Shown: in pieces, positions 1 through 8,372 of the stretch | Numbering within the stretch: position 1 is the stretch's first letter | Layout of the letters: the number at the start of each line of letters is the position of its first letter | Program-made: the position numbers and the translations under genes | Assembly (NCBI RefSeq): GCF_027352905.1 | Contig: NZ_DAIEIF010000032.1 | Span: 1 to 37,312, forward strand | Origin: Acidocella sp. | GTDB lineage: Bacteria; Pseudomonadota; Alphaproteobacteria; Acetobacterales; Acetobacteraceae | Length of the DNA stretch: 37,312 bases | Direction: 5' to 3' | The notes under the pieces: generated by a model | Seen by the model: only the letters and a program-made list of their open reading frames with translations | What the model was told of the DNA's origin: nothing | Databases searched by the model: none

Positions 1-1
1 C

Positions 2-946
2 AAGGCCGACGCCGCCCATCAGCGCGCCGCCGGGGCCTTGACCCTCGCGGCCAGCGCGGCTGAAGCCGCCGCCGGCGCCGCCCGCGCCGCCGAGGCCGCT
101 CTCGCCGCCGCGCGTGAGGCCCGCGCCCGCGAGGAGGGCAATGTCATCGCCGCCGATCATGGCTGGGGCACGGTGGCGGAACGGAGTCTCGAACGGCTGG
201 GCCCCAGCCCCAACCTTCCTCTCCCGCCCGAGCCCCTCACCGCCGAGAGTGAGGAGAAGGCCCGCAAGCGCTGGGAACGCCTGCAACGGGAGCGCGAGGA
301 GATGGGCGCGGTCAATCTGCGCGCCGAGATCGAGGTGAACGAGGCCGAGGAAGCCATCGCCGCCATCGAGCGCGAGCGCGGCGAGATCACCTCCGCCATC
401 GCCAAGCTGCGCGGCTCCATCGGCCATCTCAACCGGGAGGGGCGGGAGCGCCTCTCCGCCGTGTTCATCGAGGTGGACCGGCATTTTCAGGCCCTGTTCA
501 GCCGCATGTTCGGCGGCGGCAAGGCCCATCTAGCCCTGGTCGGCTCAGACGACCCGCTGGAAGCGGGGCTGGAGATTTTCGCCCAGCCGCCCGGCAAAAA
601 GCTCTCCACCCTCTCCCTGCTCTCCGGCGGAGAGCAGGCGCTCACCGCCCTCTCGCTGATCTTCGCCGTGTTCAAATGCAACCCCGCCCCGGTTTCGGTG
701 CTGGACGAGGTGGACGCGCCGCTGGACGACGCCAATGTCGAGCGATTCTGCAATTTGCTGGAAGACATGGCGCGGGAGACCGGCACACGCTTCCTGGTCG
801 TCACCCACCACCCTCTCACCATGGCGCGGATGGACCGGCTCTACGGGGTGACGATGCAGGAGCGCGGCGTCTCCCGCCTGCTTTCTGTGGATTTTCAGAA
901 AGCGGTGGACATGACCGGCCCAAACCCCGCCCTGGCGGCGGAATAG
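2..946 (+). CDS. smc: Chromosome segregation protein SMC, C-terminal part (cut by left edge)
   Basis: SMC is the ATPase of the chromosome condensation complex with ScpA/ScpB. The reading frame is open to the left edge, so only about 314 C-terminal residues are seen. It begins with an Ala/Arg/Glu-rich coiled coil, which breaks and resumes around a Pro-rich linker ([12 protein letters not shown]), and ends in the ATPase head. The ABC signature [13 protein letters not shown], Walker B with catalytic Glu ([13 protein letters not shown]) and the H-loop ([15 protein letters not shown]) are all present and in order. The N-terminal Walker A and hinge lie outside the window. It ends 13 bp from the stop of a convergent enoyl-CoA hydratase gene, with no visible terminator between them. 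Identification is secure from the SMC-type head. Confidence 0.95.
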   Translation, partial: KADAAHQRAAGALTLAASAAEAAAGAARAAEAALAAAREARAREEGNVIAADHGWGTVAERSLERLGPSPNLPLPPEPLTAESEEKARKRWERLQREREEMGAVNLRAEIEVNEAEEAIAAIERERGEITSAIAKLRGSIGHLNREGRERLSAVFIEVDRHFQALFSRMFGGGKAHLALVGSDDPLEAGLEIFAQPPGKKLSTLSLLSGGEQALTALSLIFAVFKCNPAPVSVLDEVDAPLDDANVERFCNLLEDMARETGTRFLVVTHHPLTMARMDRLYGVTMQERGVSRLLSVDFQKAVDMTGPNPALAAE

Positions 947-959
947 CCCGGCTGGGGGA

Positions 960-1736
960 TTATTCGCCCCGCCAGTTGCCCTTGCGCTTCTCCAGGAAGC
1001 CGGTCATGCCTTCCTTCTTGTCCTCGGTGGCGCAGAGACCGTTGAACAGACGGCGCTCGTAATGGATGCCCATGGTCAGCCCGGTCTCGAAGGCCGCGTC
1101 GACCAGCTCCTTATTGGCCATGGCGGCGAGCGGCGCCATCTCGGCGATGGCCTGGGCCTGGGCCAGCGCTTCCTCAACCAGCCTATCGGCGGGCACCACC
1201 TGGGCCACCAGGCTGGCGCGCTCGGCCTCGGCGGCGTCCATCATCCGCCCGGTCAGGCACATCTGCATCGCCTTGGCCTTGCCCACGGCGCGGGTGAGGC
1301 GTTGCGAGCCGCCCATGCCGGGCGCGATGCCGAGCTTGATCTCGGGCTGGCCGAATTTGGCGGTGTCGGCGGCGATGATGTAATCCGCCATCATCGCCAG
1401 TTCGCAGCCGCCGCCCAGCGCGTAGCCCGCCACGGCGGCGATCCAGGGCTTGCGCGTGGAGGCCACCATCTGCTCATACCCGGCGAAAAAATTGGTGCCA
1501 TACATCGCGGCGAAGCCCATAGGCTGCATCTGCTTGATATCAGCCCCGGCGGCGAAGGCTTTGTCGCTGCCGGTCAATACCAGGCAGCGCTGGCCGGCAT
1601 CGGCCTGATAAGCGCTGAAAGCCGCCATCAAATCCGCGAGAACCTGGCTGTTGAGAGCGTTCAGCGCCTGGGGGCGGTTGAGCCGGACCAGCGTCACCGG
1701 GCCGTGGGTTTCAACAAGAATGGTCTCGTAACTCAT
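960..1736 (-). CDS. Enoyl-CoA hydratase (crotonase family)
   Basis: A 258-residue crotonase-fold protein, the usual length for a single-domain enoyl-CoA hydratase, which adds water across trans-2-enoyl-CoA in fatty acid beta-oxidation. The CoA/oxyanion-hole segment [10 protein letters not shown] is at residues 61-70 and a second oxyanion-hole segment [13 protein letters not shown] at about 106-118. Both catalytic glutamates are present: E112 in GGGCELAM and E132 in [12 protein letters not shown]. This favours a true hydratase over other crotonase activities. The ATG at 1736 is chosen over a longer frame to 1799 because it has a strong Shine-Dalgarno GGGAGGA and the protein then starts with the family-typical MSYETILVE. 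No other fatty-acid oxidation gene is adjacent, so its in vivo substrate is unknown. Confidence 0.93.
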   Translation of the reverse strand: MSYETILVETHGPVTLVRLNRPQALNALNSQVLADLMAAFSAYQADAGQRCLVLTGSDKAFAAGADIKQMQPMGFAAMYGTNFFAGYEQMVASTRKPWIAAVAGYALGGGCELAMMADYIIAADTAKFGQPEIKLGIAPGMGGSQRLTRAVGKAKAMQMCLTGRMMDAAEAERASLVAQVVPADRLVEEALAQAQAIAEMAPLAAMANKELVDAAFETGLTMGIHYERRLFNGLCATEDKKEGMTGFLEKRKGNWRGE

Positions 1737-1889
1737 GCGATCCTCCCAAATGCCAGGCGCGGCGGCGCTGAGACGATCATCCCCGCGCCGCGTTGCCAAT
1801 GACCCAAGTCAAGACGATCCCGCGCCCGCGCGTCAACCGGGCCCGCTCCGGCGGGGCCGCCATAACCGCGATGTCACACGCGGCGCCCT

Positions 1890-1917
1890 TTGCACCGTCC
1901 GGACGCTTCTCTACACT
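1890..1917 (+). promoter_or_regulatory. Candidate sigma-70-type promoter for the dienelactone hydrolase gene
   Basis: TTGCAC (1890-1895) and TACACT (1912-1917) are separated by 16 bp and lie 45 bp upstream of the ATG at 1962, in the only clear intergenic space between two divergent genes (1737-1961). Placement and match are reasonable, but this is from inspection only. Confidence 0.4.
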
Positions 1918-1961
1918 CCCGGCGCGGCCGACCCGGCCGGGATGCGAGCACGGAGGAAGAC

Positions 1962-2663
1962 ATGCGTGAGATCAAGCTGCAGGCCGCTGATGGAAGCGGT
2001 GAGTTCTCGGCTTTCGTCTGGGAGCCCGAGGGCAAGGAGAGCGCCGGCGCGGTGGTGGTGATCCAGGAAATTTTCGGCGTCAACGACGCCCTGCGCGCCA
2101 CGGCGCAGAATCTGGCCGAGCAGGGCTTCATCGCCATCGCGCCCGATTTGTTCTGGCGGCTGGAGCCGGGCGTGAATATTTCAGACAAGACCGAGGCGGA
2201 GTGGAAAAAGGCCTTCGAGCTGATGAACCGCTTCGACCAGGATAAGGGCGTGGAGGATCTCATCACCACGCTGGACGCGGCGCGGGAATTGCCAAACTGC
2301 AATGGCCAGGCGGGCACGGTGGGTTTCTGCCTCGGCGGCCGGCTGGCGGTGATGATGGCCACGCGCTCCGATTCGGATGCCAATGTGTCCTATTACGGGG
2401 TGGGGCTGGACCAGCTGATCGATGAATTCGACCAGATCCAGGCGCCGTTGATGCTGCACATCGCCGAGCAGGATGAATTCTTCCCCGCCGAGGGCCGCGC
2501 CCGGGTGCTCGAGGCGGTGGAGGATAATGAATGGGTGGACGCCTTCGTCTATCCCGGCGTGCACCATGCTTTCGCCCGGGTGGGCGGCATCCATTACGAC
2601 GCCCGCGCCGCCACCATCGCCAATGGCCGCACCACAGAGCTGCTCGCCGAAATACTTGAATAA
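1962..2663 (+). CDS. Dienelactone hydrolase family protein
   Basis: A 233-residue alpha/beta hydrolase of the dienelactone hydrolase family, enzymes that open lactone or ester bonds with a cysteine nucleophile. The residues known as catalytic in the Pseudomonas enzyme appear at the same positions here: E36 (VVVIQEIFG), C123 (GTVGFCLGGR), D171 (AEQDEFFP) and H202 (PGVHHAFAR). That is strong support for an active enzyme. The start at 1962 is chosen because GGAGGA lies 6 bases upstream and the upstream extension to 1890 looks noncoding. No chlorocatechol or aromatic degradation genes are adjacent, so the physiological substrate cannot be named. Its stop overlaps the proposed TTG start of the next gene, suggesting co-translation. 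Confidence 0.92.
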   Translation: MREIKLQAADGSGEFSAFVWEPEGKESAGAVVVIQEIFGVNDALRATAQNLAEQGFIAIAPDLFWRLEPGVNISDKTEAEWKKAFELMNRFDQDKGVEDLITTLDAARELPNCNGQAGTVGFCLGGRLAVMMATRSDSDANVSYYGVGLDQLIDEFDQIQAPLMLHIAEQDEFFPAEGRARVLEAVEDNEWVDAFVYPGVHHAFARVGGIHYDARAATIANGRTTELLAEILE

Positions 2664-3813
2664 GCTCACGCGCCGGGGCCTTTGCGCCGGGGCGGCGGCG
2701 TTGCCCGCCCTGGCGCGGGCCGCGCCGAAACTGGGGTCTGCCCTGGTGGCCGCCATCCTCAGGCAGATGGCGGCGCTGGGCGACGGCCCGGTTCTGCTCA
2801 ACTCCTATCTGGTGAGGACCGGCCCCCGGGCGGATGATTTCGACCTGACCCAGGCCAACGCCGCCTATGTCTACGACAACGCCCTGGCTGGGCTGTTGCT
2901 GCTGGCCGCCGGGCAGGAGGCGCAGGCGCGGCGAATCGGCGCGGCGCTCGCCCTGGCTCAGGCGCATGACCGCAAATTTCACGATGGCCGCTTGCGCAAC
3001 GCCTATGCCGCCGGGCCGGTGGCCACGCCCGCGAAACTGCCAGGCTTCTGGAACGTCCAGGCCCGCCAATGGGATGAAGACCCGTACCAGACCGGCACCG
3101 CCACCGGCCCGGTCGCCTGGGCGATGCTACTCTGGGCGGCGCTGGGCATGACCGGTCCCGCCAACGCCGCCGGAAATTTTCTCAATGCGGCGTTGCGCGC
3201 CCCGCTTGGCTATTATGGCGGGCTTTACGGTTTCGATACCGCCCAGCTTCGCCTGGGCTGGCGCAGCACCGAGCAAAACCTCGATCTCGCCGTCGCCTTC
3301 GCCAGGCTCGGCCGGGCCGGGGACGCGGCCCATGCCCGGGCTTTCGTTGCCGCGGCCTATGATAAAAAGCGGGGAATCTTCATGGCCGGCCTCACCCCGG
3401 AGGGCGCGCCCAACGCCATGCTAGCGGCGGATGCCGGCATCTGGCCCTATCTCGCCGGGCTGGGTGACGCCGCCAGCGCCAGCCGCGCCATTGCCCATCT
3501 CCGCCACGGGTTCGGCATCGGCTTTTCCACTGCCAGCGATGGCATCTGGCTGGAGGGCACCGCCTTCGCGGCGCTGGCGCTGGCGCGGATGCGCGATCCG
3601 ATGGCGAAGGATTTTCTTCGCACCATCGCCGCCAATCTTTCCCCGCAAGGCTATGTCTACGCCACGGTGGCGCCAGAATTGAGTACCGGGCTCACCGTCG
3701 GGCCGTCTCTGCGTCCTGGCCTGCCGGAGCGCCCTTTCAACTATTACCGCCGCCCCTCCCTCAGCGCCACCGGCTGGGCCGCGCTGGCCGCGCTGGAGCA
3801 CGATCCGATCTGA
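2656..3813 (+). CDS. Secreted protein of unknown function, alpha/alpha-toroid-like
   Basis: A 385-residue protein if it starts at the TTG at 2656, which overlaps the TAA of the dienelactone hydrolase gene. This start gives a compact signal sequence (MNKLTRRGLCAGAAALPALA) with a twin-arginine-like TRRGLC motif and an Ala-rich hydrophobic core ending near ARAAP. The longer frame from 2473 is the shadow of the upstream gene. The mature part alternates helix-like Ala/Leu-rich stretches with short Gly/aromatic loops (YVYDNALA at 71-78, then FWNVQARQWDEDPYQTG, YGGLYGFDTAQLRLGW, GIWLEGTAFAALAL). This pattern resembles (alpha/alpha)6-toroid or six-hairpin glycosidase folds. I do not recognise the family and name no activity. 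Its stop is 7 bp from the convergent mnmE stop. Confidence 0.7.
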   Translation: MNKLTRRGLCAGAAALPALARAAPKLGSALVAAILRQMAALGDGPVLLNSYLVRTGPRADDFDLTQANAAYVYDNALAGLLLLAAGQEAQARRIGAALALAQAHDRKFHDGRLRNAYAAGPVATPAKLPGFWNVQARQWDEDPYQTGTATGPVAWAMLLWAALGMTGPANAAGNFLNAALRAPLGYYGGLYGFDTAQLRLGWRSTEQNLDLAVAFARLGRAGDAAHARAFVAAAYDKKRGIFMAGLTPEGAPNAMLAADAGIWPYLAGLGDAASASRAIAHLRHGFGIGFSTASDGIWLEGTAFAALALARMRDPMAKDFLRTIAANLSPQGYVYATVAPELSTGLTVGPSLRPGLPERPFNYYRRPSLSATGWAALAALEHDPI

Positions 3814-3820
3814 GAGCGGA

Positions 3821-5086
3821 TTACTTGCCGATGCAGAATCCGGCAAACACCGCGTCGAGAATCTCCTCCATGCCAATCGTCCCGGCCAGCCGCGCCAGGG
3901 CCTGGGCGGCGGCGCGCAGCTCCTCCCCGCGCAATTCCGGCTCGGCCAGCTCCAGCGCCATGTCCAGCGCCATCACCGTGTCGCGCAGGCAGGCCAGCTG
4001 GCGCGGGCGGGAGGGCGCCGCCGCGCCATGCCGGTCGGTCAGCGCCCGCGCCTCCGCCGTGAGGCGCTCGCGCAGCGCCGCCATTCCCTCGCCGGTGCGG
4101 GCGGAAACCCGCATTCCCGGCGAGCCCGGGTCGAGATCCGCCTTGGTCCGCACCCGCAGCACGGCGGCGCCCGGGGGCGGGGGCGGAAACGCCTCGCCCG
4201 GCGCGGCGGCGAGAATGACGAAATCCGCCGCCGCCGCCCGCGCCCGCGCCCGGCGCACCCCTTCCGCCTCGATCGCATCCTCCGTCTCGCGCAGGCCCGC
4301 CGTGTCGGTGAGATGCACGGGCACGCCGCCAAGATCGAGCCGCACCCCCACCGCGTCGCGGGTGGTGCCGGGCGTGGCGGAGACGATGGCCACCTCCTCC
4401 CCCGCCAGCGCGTTGAGCAAGGTCGATTTGCCCGCGTTGGGCGGCCCCAGGATGACAAATTCCAGCCCGGCCCGCAGCCGCGCCGCCGCCGGCGCCGCCT
4501 CCAGCGCCGCCTGCATCTCGTCGCGCAAAGCGCCGATTCCCTGAAGAAGGCCGGCCGCTACCCCCTCCGGCAAATCCTCATCGGGAAAGTCGATCAGCGC
4601 CTCCTGCCGGGCGATGAGCTGGCGCAGCTCCTCCCGCCAAGCGGCGTAGCGCCCCTGCAGCCCGCCTTCCAGCGCCTGCTGGCGCTGCGCCTCGGTCTCG
4701 GCGGCGATGAGATCCGCCATCGCCTCCGCCTGCAACAAATCCATCCGCCCGGCCTCGAAGGCGCGACGGGAAAATTCCCCCGCCTCCGCCGGCCGGGCGC
4801 CCAGCGCGGTCAGCGCCTCGCTCACCGCCGCCAGCACTGCCCGCCCGCCATGCAGGGAGAGTTCCGCCACATCCTCGCCGGTGAAGCTGCGCGGCGCGGG
4901 AAACAGCACCACCAGCGCCTCGTCCAGCACCCTTCCCCCATGGCGCAGGCGGCGCAGGCTGGCGCGGCGCGGCGCGGGCAGGCCGCCCGCCAGGCTGGCG
5001 GTGATGGAAAAGGCTTGCGGCCCGGAAAGGCGCAGGGTGACGACAGCGCCGCCCCGCCCGGTGATCGGCGCGAAAATCGTGCTCAT
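3821..5086 (-). CDS. mnmE: tRNA uridine-5-carboxymethylaminomethyl modification GTPase MnmE (TrmE)
   Basis: MnmE works with MnmG to modify the wobble uridine of certain tRNAs. The 421-residue protein is slightly shorter than the usual ~450. The N-terminal folate-binding domain starts with IFAPITGRGGAVVTLRLSGP. The G domain carries G1 GPPNAGKST (214-222), a G2 region PGTTRDAV (239-246) and G3 DTAG (261-264). The C-terminal FCIGK (417-421) contains the family's Cys-X-Gly-Lys ending needed for tRNA modification. The expected G4 NKxD reads TKAD here, a substitution seen in some related GTPases. It starts 5 bp after the stop of the M32 carboxypeptidase gene and is probably co-transcribed with it, not with mnmG. 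Confidence 0.96.
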   Translation of the reverse strand: MSTIFAPITGRGGAVVTLRLSGPQAFSITASLAGGLPAPRRASLRRLRHGGRVLDEALVVLFPAPRSFTGEDVAELSLHGGRAVLAAVSEALTALGARPAEAGEFSRRAFEAGRMDLLQAEAMADLIAAETEAQRQQALEGGLQGRYAAWREELRQLIARQEALIDFPDEDLPEGVAAGLLQGIGALRDEMQAALEAAPAAARLRAGLEFVILGPPNAGKSTLLNALAGEEVAIVSATPGTTRDAVGVRLDLGGVPVHLTDTAGLRETEDAIEAEGVRRARARAAAADFVILAAAPGEAFPPPPPGAAVLRVRTKADLDPGSPGMRVSARTGEGMAALRERLTAEARALTDRHGAAAPSRPRQLACLRDTVMALDMALELAEPELRGEELRAAAQALARLAGTIGMEEILDAVFAGFCIGK

Positions 5087-5091
5087 GCGGC

Positions 5092-6561
5092 TCAGCGCAA
5101 ATAGCGCGCCGTCAGATGCGCCTCGAACCAGGAAGGGTCGAGCGGCGCGCCGGTCGCCTCTTGCAGAATCTCGTTGAACCCGGCGGAGGCGCCGCGCCGG
5201 TGCACATGCGCCGCCAGCCAGCCGGTCAGCGGCGCGAGATCGCCGCGCGCCAGCGCCGCGTCCAGCTCCGGCAGGGCGGCGCGCGCCGCCGCCATCAATT
5301 GCGCCGCCGCCATCGCCCCCAGCGTATAGGAGGGGAAATAGCCGATCGCCCCGTCATACCAATGGATATCCTGCAAACAGCCTCGCGCGTCATCCGGCGG
5401 GGTGAGGCCGAGCAGCCGGGCGAAGCCCTCATTCCAGGCGGCGGGCAGGTCCGCCACGGCGAGATCGCCGGAAAGCAGCGCCCGCTCCAGCCGGAAGCGC
5501 AGCAGCACATGGGCGGGATAGGTCAGCTCATCCGCCTCCACCCGGATAAAGCTGCGCTCCACCCGCCGCAGCCGGTGGCGCAACCCCTCCGGCGTGACCG
5601 GCTTGGCGAAGGCGGCGGCGGCGCGCCGGGCGAGATAAGAGAGATACGCATCCGAGCGCACCGCCTGCATCTCGATGATGAGGGACTGGCTCTCATGCAC
5701 GGCCATGCCCGCCGCCGCCCCCACCGGCTGGCGCGCCCAGGCGCGCGGCAGATTCTGCTCGTACAGCGCGTGGCCGGTCTCATGCAACACGCTCATCAGC
5801 GCCACGCAGGCATCCGCCTCGTCATACCGGGTGGTGATGCGGATATCGGTGGGGATGCCGCCGCAGAACGGATGGGCGGAAACATCGAGCCGCGCGGCCC
5901 GGAAATCCAGCCCGGCGGCCTCGGCCAGGTCGCGCGCCAGCGCCGCCTGCGCGGCTTGCGGGTAGGGGCCGGGCGGCAGCGGCGCCGGGGGGCGGCGGGC
6001 CTGCAACGCCTCGGCCCGGGGCAGGGCCTCGCGCAGAAACGCCTCATAGCGGGTGAAGATCGCCTCGGCCTCGGCGGCGCCGATACCGCGCTGATACTGG
6101 CTCATCAGCGCGTCATAGGGCGAGAGCCCGAGCGCCTGGCCCAAGATCACCGCCCCCTCGCGGGTCAGGCGCACCACCTCCTCCAGGGCGGCGCGCACGG
6201 CGGAAAAATCGTTCTCCCGCCGCGCCCCGCGCCACAGGGTTTCGCAAGCGCGCCCGGCCCGCACCTGCGCCTCCACCAGGTCGCGCGGCAAGGCGGCGGC
6301 GCGCAGATGCGCCTCACGCATCAGGGCGAGGTTGCGGGCATCCCAGCCCTCCAGCCCGCTGGCGGCTTCCAGGGCCTCGGCCACCTCCGCGGCGCAGAGA
6401 GAGTCATGGGCCAGCCCGGCCAGGGCCGCCAGTTGCTCGCCCCGCGCCTCCGTCCCGCCCTCGGGCATCATCACCGCCGCGTCCCAGCTCAGCATGGATG
6501 CCGCCTCCTCCAGGCAGGCGATGCGGTGGAAGGCGGCCTTCAGGCGGTCATAGGCGCGCAT
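5092..6561 (-). CDS. M32-family metallocarboxypeptidase (carboxypeptidase Taq type)
   Basis: A 489-residue cytoplasmic zinc carboxypeptidase of the M32 family, which removes C-terminal amino acids from peptides. The zinc site HETGH is at 260-264, with the general-base Glu in the motif, and the third ligand is E290 in the family-typical HESQS. Other conserved-looking segments are SAHPFCGGIPTDIRITTRY (228-246), the substrate-binding region before the zinc motif, and IRVEADELTYPAHV further on. The length matches the family (~500). The ATG at 6561 overlaps the end of the upstream surf1 gene by 14 bp, so it appears to be translated from the tail of the cytochrome oxidase transcript. A link to oxidase assembly is not implied. 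Confidence 0.95.
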   Translation of the reverse strand: MRAYDRLKAAFHRIACLEEAASMLSWDAAVMMPEGGTEARGEQLAALAGLAHDSLCAAEVAEALEAASGLEGWDARNLALMREAHLRAAALPRDLVEAQVRAGRACETLWRGARRENDFSAVRAALEEVVRLTREGAVILGQALGLSPYDALMSQYQRGIGAAEAEAIFTRYEAFLREALPRAEALQARRPPAPLPPGPYPQAAQAALARDLAEAAGLDFRAARLDVSAHPFCGGIPTDIRITTRYDEADACVALMSVLHETGHALYEQNLPRAWARQPVGAAAGMAVHESQSLIIEMQAVRSDAYLSYLARRAAAAFAKPVTPEGLRHRLRRVERSFIRVEADELTYPAHVLLRFRLERALLSGDLAVADLPAAWNEGFARLLGLTPPDDARGCLQDIHWYDGAIGYFPSYTLGAMAAAQLMAAARAALPELDAALARGDLAPLTGWLAAHVHRRGASAGFNEILQEATGAPLDPSWFEAHLTARYLR

Positions 6562-7240
6562 GCGTCAGCAATCTCTTACGGGCCAGAAAAATGAATTCGA
6601 ACACCAGCACCCCGGCGAAGCCGAACCAGGTGAGGGCGTATTCATAATGATTATTGGGAGGGGTCGGCAAATCCTGGGCGGGCTGCGGCAAATCGCTCCC
6701 CGGCGGCGGCGCCGGCCCCATGGCGATCAGCATATAGGGCGCGACATTGGCGAGTCCCAGCCCATGGCCGATCGCCTCCGGGTCGAGCGTGTAATAGAGC
6801 TGATGCGCCGGGTCGTCCGCGGGAGAGAAAAACCCGCGCCCGATGGCGGCGTGAATGTAGCCTACCGGCCGGGGCGGCGGATTGGCGAGCGGGCGGGGCG
6901 CGGATTCTGGCACCCAGCCCAGATCAACCAAAAGGATTTGGCCGTCTTCCCGCCGCAGAGGCATGATGAGTTCCCCCCCGGTGATCGGGCCGCGCGGGCC
7001 GTCATGCACGATCTGCCCATACAGCGCCGCCTTGCCCGGCACCCATTCCCCGCTCACGAATACTTTTTGAAACGGACTTGGATGCGCCGGCAGCGGCACG
7101 GGCGGCGCCGCCTGGGCGGTGCGGATCTCGGCGATGATGCCCTGTTTCCATTTCAGCCGGTGCAGCTGCCAGACGCCGAGGGCGATGAACAGGCAGAACG
7201 CGGCCAGACCCAGCGCGCCGGGCAGGATCAGCCGGCGCAA
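6548..7240 (-). CDS. SURF1-family cytochrome oxidase assembly protein
   Basis: SURF1/Shy1 proteins help assemble heme a-containing oxidases, probably at the heme a insertion step. The 230-residue protein has the family topology: an N-terminal membrane segment (about 4-24) followed by GVWQLHRLKWK, a soluble domain, and a C-terminal membrane segment (LTWFGFAGVLVFEFIFLA). The only start available between the ctaE stop and the first membrane helix is the TTG at 7240, 25 bp behind that stop, with only a weak GATGAG before it. The last gene of the oxidase set, it overlaps the carboxypeptidase start by 14 bp. Confidence 0.92.
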   Translation of the reverse strand: MRRLILPGALGLAAFCLFIALGVWQLHRLKWKQGIIAEIRTAQAAPPVPLPAHPSPFQKVFVSGEWVPGKAALYGQIVHDGPRGPITGGELIMPLRREDGQILLVDLGWVPESAPRPLANPPPRPVGYIHAAIGRGFFSPADDPAHQLYYTLDPEAIGHGLGLANVAPYMLIAMGPAPPPGSDLPQPAQDLPTPPNNHYEYALTWFGFAGVLVFEFIFLARKRLLTHARL

Positions 7241-7264
7241 CTCATCGGCCCGGCGCGCCCGGCC

Positions 7265-8116
7265 TCATCCCGCCGTGATGGCGCTGCGGCCCAGATAATA
7301 GATGCAGACAAAGAGGAACAGCCAAACCACGTCGACGAAATGCCAGTACCAGGCCGCCGCCTCGAACCCGAAATGCCGCTCCGGCGTGAACTGCCCGGCG
7401 CGGGCGCGGAAGAAGCAGACGATGAGAAAGAGGGTGCCGATGATCACATGCGCGCCGTGGAAGCCGGTGGCGATGAAGAAGGAGGAGGGATAGATGCCGC
7501 CATGGTAGAAGGGAAAGGGCGAATGGGTATATTCCCAGAGCTGGCCGCAGAGAAAGGCAAGGCCGAGCAGAATGGTGATGCCAAGCCCCCGCACCAGATT
7601 CTTCTGGTCGCCCTCCAGCAAGGCGTGATGCGCCCAGGAGATGGTGGTGCCGGAGAGCAGCAGCACCATGGTGTTGAACAGCGGAATGGCGAAGGGGTCG
7701 ATGGTGGTGATGCCCTGCGGCGGCCAGACCGGCGCGAAAGCGGTGCCCATTTTATCAGGGAAGAAGAAATAATTGAAATAATTCCAGAAGAAGGAGACGA
7801 AGAACATCACCTCGGAGGAGATGAACAGCGCCATGCCGTAGCGCAGCCCCATCTGCGTCACCACCTTGTGCAGGCCGGGCGTGCGGGCCTCGCGGATCAC
7901 ATCCCGCCACCAGAAGAACATCACCATCACATCCAGCACCCCGCCGATCGTCAGCACCACGAACTCGTGCAGATGCGCCGCGAGGATAATGCCCGTGAAG
8001 GTGACCATGGCGGCGGTGGCGCCGATGAGCGGCCAGATGCTGGGATCGACGAGATGATAAGGTTGCGGCACGGTGCCTTTCACCTGATCCGTCGCGGTAT
8101 GAATCGTGCCGCTCAT
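7265..8116 (-). CDS. ctaE: Cytochrome c oxidase subunit III
   Basis: Subunit III of the aa3-type oxidase, a membrane protein that stabilises proton uptake through the D-pathway. The 283-residue sequence has seven predicted membrane segments. Recognisable motifs are FFWWRDVIREA, FISSEVMFFVSFFW with the conserved membrane Glu, GFHGAHVIIGT and WYWHFVDVVWLFLF near the C-terminus. The ATG at 8116 follows AGGGAGA at good spacing. It lies only 43 bp downstream of coxF, where many alphaproteobacterial operons carry ctaG (Cox11); no such gene is present here. Confidence 0.97.
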   Translation of the reverse strand: MSGTIHTATDQVKGTVPQPYHLVDPSIWPLIGATAAMVTFTGIILAAHLHEFVVLTIGGVLDVMVMFFWWRDVIREARTPGLHKVVTQMGLRYGMALFISSEVMFFVSFFWNYFNYFFFPDKMGTAFAPVWPPQGITTIDPFAIPLFNTMVLLLSGTTISWAHHALLEGDQKNLVRGLGITILLGLAFLCGQLWEYTHSPFPFYHGGIYPSSFFIATGFHGAHVIIGTLFLIVCFFRARAGQFTPERHFGFEAAAWYWHFVDVVWLFLFVCIYYLGRSAITAG

Positions 8117-8159
8117 ATGGCTCTCCCTTGATATCCTGCGTTTTACCGTTTGGCCCGGC

Positions 8160-8372
8160 TCACCACATCTGGCCGTATTCGTGCAATTTCACCAGGGCGA
8201 TCACATAGACGATGAGGCAGAACCCGCCCAGCGCCGCCAGCAGCAGAAAATTGCGCGCCCGGCGGCGGCGCATGAACTCGGCTTTCTGCTCGTCGCTCCA
8301 TTGCGCCTTGCCGAGGGTGACGCGCGGCATGCGCTCGCATTCATAATCCCGGTTTTCCGCCGCCGCCATCAT
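8160..8372 (-). CDS. coxF: CoxF-like small membrane protein of the oxidase operon
   Basis: A 70-residue protein with a basic, charged N-terminal half (EQKAEFMRRRRARN) and one membrane segment (FLLLAALGGFCLIVYVIALV, about 43-62). Size, layout and position directly after ctaB match the small CoxF proteins of alphaproteobacterial cox operons, whose role is not well defined. Its ATG overlaps the ctaB stop in an ATGA arrangement, so translation is probably coupled. A second Met follows immediately and could also serve as start. Assignment rests mainly on context and topology. Confidence 0.8.
   Translation of the reverse strand: MMAAAENRDYECERMPRVTLGKAQWSDEQKAEFMRRRRARNFLLLAALGGFCLIVYVIALVKLHEYGQMW

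Noticed and set aside
1762-1791. GC-rich dyad GCGGCGC/GCGCCGC upstream of the enoyl-CoA hydratase
   Set aside because: Short GC-only dyads with a 16-base loop are expected by chance in such DNA and there is no T-run.
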